6,834 nucleotides of DNA, from the NCBI GenBank assembly GCA_007127275.1, contig SKZP01000130.1, positions 1-6,834 on the forward strand. The letters are read 5' to 3'. This document shows positions 1 to 5,392 of the stretch, piece by piece (within the stretch, counting starts at the first letter, position 1; every line of letters starts with the position of its first letter). Below the pieces are notes generated by a model. It searched no databases and had not been told where the DNA came from. It saw only the letters and a program-made list of their open reading frames with translations. Origin of the DNA: Planctomycetota bacterium. GTDB lineage: Bacteria > Planctomycetota > UBA8742 > SKZP01. The translations under genes were made by a program, and so were the position numbers.

Positions 1-1
1 C

Positions 2-445
2 GAGATCTTCGACGTCGTGGCACCGAGTCCGGCGCCGAGTGGTATTGTGCATCCGAGCCCGGGAACCAACGGCACGGATACGTTCACACTCGAATTTAGT
101 GGAACCATCGACTTTGCAACCCCGGCCGGGACCTACGACTACACGATCGAGTACGGCGACAACGTCAACCCACCGGAAACCCTCGTCGTTCGTTTCGAAA
201 TTACCGAGAACGTAGCCCCCGAGATCGAACGCGTACCGGGGGAGGCGACGGGCGAAAACCCGTACCGTATTCATGTCGTCAAGGGTCGCGAGTTCGAGTA
301 CACCTTCGTGGTATCCGATGCCGACGGCGATACGCTCACCATTGTAGCCGTCGACGGGCCGACAGAGGAACTGGAAGGGATGGATACGATGCCGCAGGTC
401 AATGACCAAGGAGTCGGCAGTCTCGACGTCTCCTTCGCCGGCTGA
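2..445 (+). CDS. Secreted protein with Ig/cadherin-like repeats, 3' portion (5' end outside window; apparent frameshift at its end)
   Basis: The reading frame is open from the first bases, so the true start lies upstream of the window. The 148 visible codons encode extracellular beta-sandwich-type modules. One module ends around a GTYDYTIEYGD segment followed by a VRFEITENVAPEI linker. The next begins with a GREFEYTFVVSDADGDTL segment, whose DADGD motif is typical of calcium-binding cadherin-like or dystroglycan-type repeats. The frame stops at a TGA (443-445) right after GSLDVSFAG. In this fold that point is normally followed by a proline, a Tyr/Ser-rich turn and a final strand ending in a V-SDG motif. 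Exactly that continuation (PMSYESGDRHF, then NVSLSDG) is found in the adjacent frame from about 448, so the stop looks like a frameshift rather than a natural end. The likely role is as a surface or secreted adhesion or structural protein; the ligand is unknown. The module type is fairly sure, the precise family is not. Confidence 0.7.
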   Translation, partial: EIFDVVAPSPAPSGIVHPSPGTNGTDTFTLEFSGTIDFATPAGTYDYTIEYGDNVNPPETLVVRFEITENVAPEIERVPGEATGENPYRIHVVKGREFEYTFVVSDADGDTLTIVAVDGPTEELEGMDTMPQVNDQGVGSLDVSFAG

Positions 446-450
446 TCCCC

Positions 451-690
451 ATGTCGTACGAAAGCGGCGACCGTCACTTCAACGTCTCTCTCTCCGATGG
501 CGTCACCGCGAAACCGCTGCTGCTCGAGGTCGTCCTCGAGGTCAGGAGCCCGCCGACCGTCGGCGCCAGCCAAGGATGCGCGCTTGGCTATACAAGCGCG
601 CCGTGGTGGCCACTGATGCTGCTTGTCCTCGTCGTCGTGCTCGTGCGTCGCTTGGCACGTGGCCACGAAGCCGTTGTTGCTGGCCGCTGA
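451..690 (+). CDS. Displaced 3' part of the same surface protein, carrying a MYXO-CTERM-like C-terminal anchor
   Basis: This frame opens 5 bp after the upstream stop. Its 79 residues look like the missing end of the preceding repeat protein and not like an independent gene. Residues 1-31 complete a beta-sandwich module (SYESGDRHF, NVSLSDG, LLLEVVLEV). A short linker follows, then QGCALGYTSA around Cys43, a hydrophobic stretch (about residues 51-65, PWWPLMLLVLVVVLV) and a basic stop (RRLAR). A cysteine ahead of one transmembrane helix and an Arg-rich end is the architecture of MYXO-CTERM-type sorting tails, which in myxobacteria are thought to be processed for surface attachment. There is no signal peptide and no Shine-Dalgarno sequence before the ATG, so separate translation is unlikely. 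One base added near 440-445 would join the two frames (for example AGLIPMSYE). The choice between a real mutation, programmed frameshifting and a sequencing error is open. Confidence 0.6.
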   Translation: MSYESGDRHFNVSLSDGVTAKPLLLEVVLEVRSPPTVGASQGCALGYTSAPWWPLMLLVLVVVLVRRLARGHEAVVAGR

Positions 691-814
691 TCGCCCTGCC
701 TTGTACTACCTATGCGTTCGCGACCCGTTTGACTCGGAGGGACTCTCGTCCCCCGCTCGCCCCGGAACGAAGGAGGAACGGGACACGTCGCGACGAACAC
801 CGTGACAAAGAGAA

Positions 815-837
815 AGGGCGGGCACGGGGCCCGCCCT
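815..837 (-). terminator. Rho-independent terminator after the lipoprotein genes
   Basis: A perfect 9-bp GC-rich stem (AGGGCGGGC at 815-823 paired with GCCCGCCCT at 829-837) encloses a 5-nt loop. Read on the minus strand, the stem is followed by a T-rich tail (TTCTCTTTGTC, 814-804). It lies about 40 nt past the minus-strand stop at 879, so it fits transcription ending there. On the plus strand the following sequence is not T-rich, so its use by the plus-strand surface protein is doubtful. Confidence 0.8.
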
Positions 838-878
838 GCGGTACATATTTCCTTCCGGCACCCCGGGACGTCCGGGCG

Positions 879-2030
879 CTACTGCTTGGTGAACTCGGTG
901 AAGGAGTCCCAGTACACGCGTCCGCTTGGGTCGTCGCGCCAGCGCCCTTCGTCCACCACTTGCTCCTGGTCGTCGACGATGGTGTAGGTTTCGTCAGCAT
1001 TGAAGAACAGTTCGAAGCCGCTTAATGGGTTGGTCCATTCATTACCGACCAATGTGGGCTCGTTGCTGAAGAACCCTTCAAAGCCGATGCCAACCGCGTA
1101 CACGTCGGTCGGATCGTCGTCGACCAGCGTCACCTTGGTCCATGGGCCCATGTCGTCGTCGACGTTCCACATCGTCAGCGTGGTTTCGGCGTTTTCCTCG
1201 ACGACGTAGTCGGCGTGACGCAACTGATACATTTCGACCGTGCCCGGTTGCTCCACGAACTCGAAGAGTTCGACAATGCCGATAAGGGCGGGGTCGTTCG
1301 GATCCTCTTCCGATGATATCCGTATTTCCGTTTGCAACCGATCGCCATCGACGGTGATTTCGAAGTGAATGAAGTCGCCGTCGTCCTCCTCCGTTGAAAC
1401 CCATGGGCTTCCGTCGGCAACCGAGCTCGGCGTGGGGTTCTGCGAGGTGAACGTGGTACCGAGGGTGATCAATTCGTCGCCGACGATCTCGAAGCCGCTG
1501 CCGCCGGTCGGCTGATCCGGCGTGAGGCGCAGGGTTCCATTGAACACGCCGTGGGCGCCCGCCTCGAACTCGGTGAAGGTGACCTCGGTATTCTCGAGTT
1601 CCCAGTTGACGTAGTACTCGTCGTAGATGTCTTCGTTGCCGGGGTCACTCTCGCGAACGGCGACGCGACTCGCCGAGAGGAAGATCAACGATTCCTCCGC
1701 CGCGGTGGTGTTCTCGTATGTCTCGCCGACGTCGATTTGGCCCGTGCCGTCGGGCTCGGTCGACTCCCAGTCGCTGCCCTGAAAGCCCTCGATGCGGTCC
1801 GGGGTGCCGGTGCCGCCAGCGACGAAGGTGGCGGTCTCGGAGTCCCCTTCGAGGGTGTAGCTCGGGTTGCTGAGCGTCAGAACGGCGTCGGTGTCGTTGT
1901 CCACCCACACGCCGAGCAACTCGGCATCCGTGCTCGGACCGTTGCCGTTGTCGTCGTCGTCATCGGAGCAGCCGAGCGTGTTGGGAACGAGCAACGCGAC
2001 GAGAAGAAGCAGACTGGTAATGTACCGCAT
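879..2030 (-). CDS. Acidic lipoprotein, copy A of a tandem paralogous pair (unknown function)
   Basis: This is a 383-residue exported protein of no family I recognise. The frame is open further upstream, but the ATG at 2030 is preferred. It has a GAGGG ribosome site 7 nt upstream and begins a clean signal peptide (MRYITSLLLLVALLVPNTLG) ending at Cys21, the only cysteine in the protein. The lipobox TLGC is slightly non-canonical (Thr at -3), but Cys-Ser followed by a DDDDDNGNG tether is typical of lipidated proteins. Landmarks are a GVW motif (40-42), a PDRI...DWESTE segment (78-92), GSPW (207-210), TMWNVDDDMGPW (286-297), PTLVG-EW (325-332), DETYTI (346-351) and DEGRWRDDPSGRVYW (360-374). All have counterparts in the neighbouring gene at 2386-3585. 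The mature part is very acidic and predicted beta-rich. It probably acts in the outer membrane or at the surface; ligand and role are unknown. A strong terminator follows the stop. Confidence 0.85.
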   Translation of the reverse strand: MRYITSLLLLVALLVPNTLGCSDDDDDNGNGPSTDAELLGVWVDNDTDAVLTLSNPSYTLEGDSETATFVAGGTGTPDRIEGFQGSDWESTEPDGTGQIDVGETYENTTAAEESLIFLSASRVAVRESDPGNEDIYDEYYVNWELENTEVTFTEFEAGAHGVFNGTLRLTPDQPTGGSGFEIVGDELITLGTTFTSQNPTPSSVADGSPWVSTEEDDGDFIHFEITVDGDRLQTEIRISSEEDPNDPALIGIVELFEFVEQPGTVEMYQLRHADYVVEENAETTLTMWNVDDDMGPWTKVTLVDDDPTDVYAVGIGFEGFFSNEPTLVGNEWTNPLSGFELFFNADETYTIVDDQEQVVDEGRWRDDPSGRVYWDSFTEFTKQ

Positions 2031-2037
2031 GCTAAAG

Positions 2038-2042
2038 CCCTC
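2038..2042 (-). promoter_or_regulatory. Ribosome binding site of lipoprotein A
   Basis: GAGGG (inside GTGAGGG) on the minus strand, 7 nt before the ATG at 2030. It decides the start in favour of the signal-peptide methionine over upstream in-frame starts up to 2282. Confidence 0.7.
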
Positions 2043-2240
2043 ACTAGGATGGGTGAATGAAGAAGCAGAACCGGGCACCACGACAGTCAAACGGATGGTC
2101 CGGTCGATGTGTGGGACCGGCACAATTGGCTTCCCGAGTGCGAGGAAACGAAGGCAAGGTACTGTCGTCCTCTTCCTTCTTAGCGTCGAGAATGGGCGAG
2201 GGTTCACTCCGATGCGACCGCGTTCCGACGTTCCTTGGGG

Positions 2241-2325
2241 GCAACGGCGTTGGCGGGGACCCCCCGTTGCACGTCCCTCCACAGCGGTTGTGCTTGCTGC
2301 GGTAGGCGGCGTGCAACGGCGTTGG
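2241..2325. repeat. Two copies of a 13-bp repeat containing the palindrome CAACGGCGTTG
   Basis: GCAACGGCGTTGG occurs exactly at 2241-2253 and 2313-2325. Within it CAACG-G-CGTTG is an odd-centred palindrome (2242-2252 and 2314-2324), with centres 72 bp apart. A further inverted copy of the GCAACGG half lies at 2264-2270 (CCGTTGC) and can pair with 2241-2247. This could be a pair of operator sites ahead of lipoprotein A, or a folded part of its leader RNA. Nothing in the sequence identifies a binding protein. Confidence 0.5.
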
Positions 2326-2385
2326 TCCCTTGGCCCACGGACGCGGCCGAAAGCCGCCCCGCATGGCTGCCCGCGCAGTGCTCGT

Positions 2386-3585
2386 TCAGTCGGCCTGCTT
2401 GGTGTACGTTGTTGTCGAGCTCCAGTAGATCCGGCCGTTCGCGTCTTCGCGCCAATGCCCCTCGTCGATTACGGGGCCCGACGCGCCCCCTTGGGTGATC
2501 GTGTAGGTGCCGTCGTCGTAGAACTCCATTTCGTCGCCGGCGCTGTTGCCCCATTCACCACCGACCAGGGTCGGCGAACTCGACTCGAACGGCGTGCCGA
2601 GCGGACCGACGGTCATTGTGCCGTGGCCGACGTAGACCGTGTAGGTGCCGGCCTCCTCAACCATCGACGACCACATGCCGATGTCTCCCGCGACATTCCA
2701 GGTGCTCAAGGTCGCACTGAACGGCGCGGTGCCGTCGACGTCGTAGCTGAACCGATCAAAGATACGCATCTTGAGCATCTCGTCGGCCACTTCCTCGACG
2801 CCTTGGCGCTCCTTCGAGCCGACAATTCCGTCGGCAATGTCGCTGGAGCTCGACACGGTCATGGCGAACTCCAACTCGCCGCTCGAGATCGTCGCGACAA
2901 AGTGGAAGTAGTACGTCACGCCGGAGATCTCTCCTTCGTCCACCGCACTCCAGGGGCTTCCCTCGGTGATCGACTCAGGGTTGCTCACCGCGGAGGTCAG
3001 CACCGGTTCGGGCGTGTATAGCTCGTTGCCGTCGATCTCCAACTGCACGACCTCAGTCAGCCACTCGGGATAGAAATGGACGCGCTCCTCGGTGCCCGCA
3101 TAGGTTCCGGCATGGCCACGGCCAATGATGATCGTGGTGGTGCCGTCGAATTCCCATGGCCTCCGTTGTTCCTCATAAACGGTGGGATTGGTTTCGTGCA
3201 TGGTGCGAACGCCGAGCAAGGTGTCGCTCACGATGTGCAAGGACCGCCGGGAATTGTCCAGGTTGTCGAAGACGTCGCCGACCTCGATGAGGCCGTTGCC
3301 TTGCGCCTCGGTCGACTCCCAGTTGTCCCCGTACAAGTTGTTGATCCTGTCGGGCGTGGTGCTGTCCCCGGGGACGAACGTTCCGGTGTCTTCGCCGCGC
3401 TCGACCTCATAGGTGCCGTCCTCGTTGATCGTCCAGGATTCCCCCGTGGAGTGGTTCAGCCAAACGCCGAAGAGCGCCGGGTCGACCGACTCGCCGTTGC
3501 CGTTGTCGTCGTCGCTGCAAGCCACGGTTGCGAACAGCAGGGCCGCAACGAGGGAGAGAGCGATCGTGCGAAGGTGCCAATGCAT
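2386..3585 (-). CDS. Acidic lipoprotein, copy B of a tandem paralogous pair (unknown function)
   Basis: This is a 399-residue exported protein, paralogous to the lipoprotein at 879-2030. The ATG at 3585 is chosen because an AAAGGA ribosome site sits 6 nt upstream and a signal peptide begins there (MHWHLRTIALSLVAALLFATVA). It ends at Cys23, the only cysteine. The tether SDDDNGNG follows. Motifs shared in order with copy A are ALFGVW (37-42), PDRI (78-81), NWESTE (88-93), GSPW (209-212), STWNVAGDIGMW (294-305), PTLVGGEW (338-345), DDGTYTI (357-363), DEGHWREDANGRIYW (374-388) and a terminal TKQ. Between these anchors the two diverge strongly, so the duplication is old. Conserved Trp/Gly pairs and DGTY turns suggest a beta-barrel or sandwich reminiscent of lipocalin-like folds; that comparison is only inferred. 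It is the first gene downstream of a sigma-54 promoter. Function is unknown. Confidence 0.87.
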   Translation of the reverse strand: MHWHLRTIALSLVAALLFATVACSDDDNGNGESVDPALFGVWLNHSTGESWTINEDGTYEVERGEDTGTFVPGDSTTPDRINNLYGDNWESTEAQGNGLIEVGDVFDNLDNSRRSLHIVSDTLLGVRTMHETNPTVYEEQRRPWEFDGTTTIIIGRGHAGTYAGTEERVHFYPEWLTEVVQLEIDGNELYTPEPVLTSAVSNPESITEGSPWSAVDEGEISGVTYYFHFVATISSGELEFAMTVSSSSDIADGIVGSKERQGVEEVADEMLKMRIFDRFSYDVDGTAPFSATLSTWNVAGDIGMWSSMVEEAGTYTVYVGHGTMTVGPLGTPFESSSPTLVGGEWGNSAGDEMEFYDDGTYTITQGGASGPVIDEGHWREDANGRIYWSSTTTYTKQAD

Positions 3586-3591
3586 GCGTGA

Positions 3592-3597
3592 TCCTTT
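3592..3597 (-). promoter_or_regulatory. Ribosome binding site of lipoprotein B
   Basis: AAAGGA on the minus strand, 6 nt ahead of the ATG at 3585. It supports this start over in-frame upstream codons back to 3810, which would bury the signal peptide inside the protein. Confidence 0.75.
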
Positions 3598-3706
3598 CGG
3601 AGTGCCAATTATCGACGCTGCCACGCGCAGCGCCGACATCAATCGAGACAAAAGGTGAGTTCCCCGCCGGTCGGTGAGTGTCACCCGTAACGAGTCGACA
3701 CCGGAC

Positions 3707-3721
3707 GCAATTGACGTGCCA
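3707..3721 (-). promoter_or_regulatory. Sigma-54 (RpoN) -24/-12 promoter for the lipoprotein genes
   Basis: The minus strand reads TGGCACG-TCAA-TTGC, matching all eleven fixed bases of the sigma-54 consensus TGGCACG-N4-TTGC, with the correct GG-to-GC spacing. The predicted start of transcription is near 3695, giving a leader of about 110 nt before lipoprotein B. Sigma-54 promoters need an enhancer-binding ATPase, so this implies signal-dependent expression. An alternative sigma-70 type -10 (GATAAT at 3613-3608, minus strand) lies closer to the gene but has no recognisable -35. Confidence 0.75.
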
Positions 3722-3775
3722 CACCGCGACGTCCCTGAGAGGGGCTGTGTGGCTCGACGTGGGCCGGCGCATTGG

Positions 3776-3785
3776 GAGATATCTC
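3776..3785. promoter_or_regulatory. Palindrome GAGATATCTC, possible activator site
   Basis: A perfect 10-bp palindrome lies about 85 bp upstream of the predicted sigma-54 start, a usual distance for an enhancer-binding protein. Only one copy is seen, so the assignment is speculative. It is also about 100 bp upstream of the predicted purA start and could serve that promoter instead. Confidence 0.3.
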
Positions 3786-3852
3786 GTGCACGCCGTCGAA
3801 AAGTGCCCACGGCATCGAAACGCGGTTCGAGCGAGGCTTCGGGTTATGCCGT

Positions 3853-3880
3853 TTGCGCACCTTGCGTGGCGTCGTATACT
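3853..3880 (+). promoter_or_regulatory. purA: Sigma-70-like promoter of purA
   Basis: TTGCGC (3853-3858) and TATACT (3875-3880) are separated by 16 bp. The -10 matches five of six consensus bases; the -35 matches only the TTG. Transcription would begin about 3887, leaving a leader of about 115 nt before purA. The housekeeping type fits a purine biosynthesis gene and contrasts with the sigma-54 element facing the other way. Confidence 0.5.
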
Positions 3881-3886
3881 TGCTCC

Positions 3887-3904
3887 ACGGGCGCAAGCGC
3901 CCGT
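3887..3904 (+). promoter_or_regulatory. Perfect 18-bp palindrome at the predicted purA transcription start
   Basis: ACGGGCGC-AA-GCGCCCGT has two perfect 8-bp arms and begins where purA transcription is predicted to start. As DNA it could be an operator for a dimeric repressor covering the start site. As RNA it would form a tight hairpin (7 bp, CAAG loop) at the extreme 5' end, which could stabilise the message. The T-containing stretch after it (TTGTGTCGTTT) resembles a weak terminator, but a hairpin so close to the start is unlikely to terminate transcription. Confidence 0.5.
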
Positions 3905-4001
3905 TGTGTCGTTTCGTACCGCGCCGCGGTGCAGGCACGCGTGTGACATCGCCGCCGCCACGAGTGGTGGGGCGTTGCGGGGCGAACGAAAGGCTGCCGC
4001 G

Positions 4002-5279
4002 ATGTCGATCTCCGCGATCATCGGCATGCAATGGGGGGACGAGGGCAAGGCGAAAGTCGTCGACTTTTTCGCCTCCGAGGCCGACATCGTCGTCCGCTTC
4101 CAGGGGGGCGCCAACGCCGGCCATACCGTCAAGGTCGGCGAGCGCGAGTTCATCTTCCACCTCGTCCCCTCGGGGATGATTTACGAAGACACGCTGTGTG
4201 CAATCGGCAACGGCTGCGTGATCGACCCGGGGCAGTTGTTCGAGGAGCTCGACTCGCTCAACGCCCAGGGGATCGACTGGCAGGGGCGGCTGTTGATCTC
4301 CGAGCGTGCCCATGTCGTGTTTCCGTATCACAAGGCGCTCGACGAATTGCGCGAAGCGGCCGCCGGCGCCAGCGGCATCGGCACCACCAAGCGCGGCATC
4401 GGCCCGGCCTACGCGGACAAGGTCAGCCGCGTCGGGCTGCGCATGGCGGATCTGCTCTCCGACGAGCTCGGGCCGCTGTTGCAGCGCTCGCTCGACGAGA
4501 AGAATGCGGTGATCGAAAACGTCTACGGTGGCAAGCCCATCCGCTTCAAAGAGGTCTACGAAACGTATCGCGCCTATGGCGAGCGGCTCAAGCCGATGCT
4601 CTGCGACGTCGGACTCGAGTTGCAGCGTGCCGACGCGCAGGGCAAGCACATCCTGTTCGAGGGGGCGCAGGGGACGATGCTTGACATCGACCACGGTACC
4701 TATCCGTTCGTGACGAGTTCGAACACGCTCGGGCCGAACATGTTCGCCGGGGCGGGCTTTTGCCGCCCGGGCTTTGTCGGCGACCAGCTAAGCATCGTCG
4801 GGATCGTCAAGGCGTATACGACCCGAGTCGGCGCGGGGCCGCTGCCGACGGAGTTGCACGACGAAGTCGGCGAGGCGATCCGCGACAAGGGGCGCGAGTT
4901 CGGCGCCACGACGGGTCGGTCGCGACGCTGCGGGTGGCTCGACGCCGCACAGGTGCGCTACGCCGCTCGCTTGAGTGCCGCCACCGAGGTCTTTTTGACG
5001 AAGATCGACGTGCTCACCGGGCTCGAGGAGATCCGCGTCGGTGTCGGCTACCGCGGCGTCGCAGCGGGCAGTTTTCCCAGTTGCCTGCGCGAGCTCGACG
5101 ACCTCGACGTGCAGTACGAAAGCTTCCCCGGGTGGAGCGATGAGATTACCGAGTGTCGCCGCTTCGAGGAGTTGCCCGTGAACGCGCGCCGCTTCATCGA
5201 AGCACTCGACGAGTTGTTGGGCCTGCCCGTTCGCAACATCAGCGTCGGCCCCAAGCGCAGCCAAACCATCGTCCGCTAG
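4002..5279 (+). CDS. purA: Adenylosuccinate synthetase (IMP + aspartate + GTP)
   Basis: This cytoplasmic enzyme makes adenylosuccinate from IMP and aspartate at the expense of GTP, the first committed step from IMP to AMP. The 425 residues match the usual family length. Visible motifs are the N-terminal GTP/IMP loop WGDEGKAK (11-18) with the catalytic Asp13; NAGHT (38-42) with the catalytic His41; the IMP loop GIGTTKRGIGPAYADK (125-140); EGAQGTMLDIDHGTYPF (220-236); the aspartate loop TTRVGAGPLPTEL (273-285); TTGRSRRCGW (303-312); and the guanine-binding TKIDVLTGLE (333-342). The ATG at 4002 is set by the GAAAGG ribosome site 8 nt upstream and by alignment of the first motif about ten residues from the start. 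Oddities relative to the common family pattern are GKAK in place of GKGK, RSR in place of RPR, and a terminal SVGPKR where STGPDR is common. All key catalytic residues are present, so the enzyme should be active. Confidence 0.97.
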   Translation: MSISAIIGMQWGDEGKAKVVDFFASEADIVVRFQGGANAGHTVKVGEREFIFHLVPSGMIYEDTLCAIGNGCVIDPGQLFEELDSLNAQGIDWQGRLLISERAHVVFPYHKALDELREAAAGASGIGTTKRGIGPAYADKVSRVGLRMADLLSDELGPLLQRSLDEKNAVIENVYGGKPIRFKEVYETYRAYGERLKPMLCDVGLELQRADAQGKHILFEGAQGTMLDIDHGTYPFVTSSNTLGPNMFAGAGFCRPGFVGDQLSIVGIVKAYTTRVGAGPLPTELHDEVGEAIRDKGREFGATTGRSRRCGWLDAAQVRYAARLSAATEVFLTKIDVLTGLEEIRVGVGYRGVAAGSFPSCLRELDDLDVQYESFPGWSDEITECRRFEELPVNARRFIEALDELLGLPVRNISVGPKRSQTIVR

Positions 5280-5310
5280 GACGACACCGCGAGATTTCGT
5301 TTCCTCTGTA

Positions 5311-5325
5311 GCCCCGAATGGGGGC
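5311..5325 (+). terminator. Weak terminator-like hairpin after purA
   Basis: GCCCC (5311-5315) can pair with GGGGC (5321-5325) around a 5-nt loop. The sequence after it (GGTTTCC) has only a short T-run. It lies 32 nt after the purA stop. This is a poor terminator by itself and overlaps an unused in-frame ATG (5318) of the next gene. Confidence 0.25.
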
Positions 5326-5378
5326 GGTTTCCTCCGCGTCGCTCCAGGTGGCCGAGCCGGATCGGTCCACGAACGAAC

Positions 5379-5385
5379 GAAGGGG
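5379..5385 (+). promoter_or_regulatory. Ribosome binding site deciding a GTG start
   Basis: GAAGGGG lies 7 nt before the GTG at 5393. The in-frame ATG at 5318 has no purine-rich sequence in front of it, so the GTG is the better start of the acetyltransferase. Confidence 0.7.
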
Positions 5386-5392
5386 CCCGAAC

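Larger units (their letters stand above)
2031..2385. other. 355-bp gap between the two lipoprotein genes
   Basis: No credible gene is seen here. The in-frame extension of lipoprotein A into this gap is Arg/Pro-rich and lacks a sensible start. The side near 2386 has GC hairpins (for example GCGGC at 2343-2347 with GCCGC at 2353-2357) but no T-run on the minus strand, so lipoprotein B has no clear intrinsic terminator and read-through into A is possible. The middle (2241-2325) holds two copies of an 11-bp palindrome. Near A, a TTGACT at 2084-2089 on the minus strand could be a -35 box, but no good -10 follows. The length suggests a structured leader or a separate promoter for A. Confidence 0.5.
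3586..4001. other. 416-bp divergent control region between lipoprotein B and purA
   Basis: No gene is supported here, although the purA frame is open back to 3678. Upstream codons are Arg/Ala-rich and unlike any PurA N-terminus. The region separates two divergent genes and holds, from left to right, the lipoprotein B leader, the sigma-54 element, the GAGATATCTC palindrome, the purA promoter with its start-site palindrome, and the purA ribosome site GAAAGG (3988-3993), 8 nt before the ATG. Confidence 0.6.

Noticed and set aside
786..795. Palindrome CGTCGCGACG in the convergent gap
   Set aside because: It is a short GC-rich palindrome with no promoter or gene start nearby. Such matches are expected by chance in this composition.
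402..1025. 207-codon plus-strand open frame spanning the surface-protein end, the terminator and the end of lipoprotein A
   Set aside because: The product is Arg-rich, it crosses a strong terminator hairpin and it overlaps two better supported genes.
2052..2080. Sigma-54-like TGGTGCC...TGC on the minus strand upstream of lipoprotein A
   Set aside because: The GG-to-GC spacing is one base too long and the -24 block is poor, so it would not be expected to function.
2343..2357. GCGGC/GCCGC hairpin as a terminator for lipoprotein B
   Set aside because: The stem is only 5 bp and no T-run follows on the minus strand.
1867..3021. 384-codon plus-strand open frame opposite the lipoproteins
   Set aside because: It runs antisense across parts of both lipoprotein genes and the gap. 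Its product is Arg/Gly/Val-rich with no domain pattern, while the minus-strand frames have signal peptides, ribosome sites and paralogous motifs.
3681..4694. 337-codon minus-strand open frame opposite purA
   Set aside because: It is a high-GC antisense shadow of purA. The opposite strand encodes clear family motifs.
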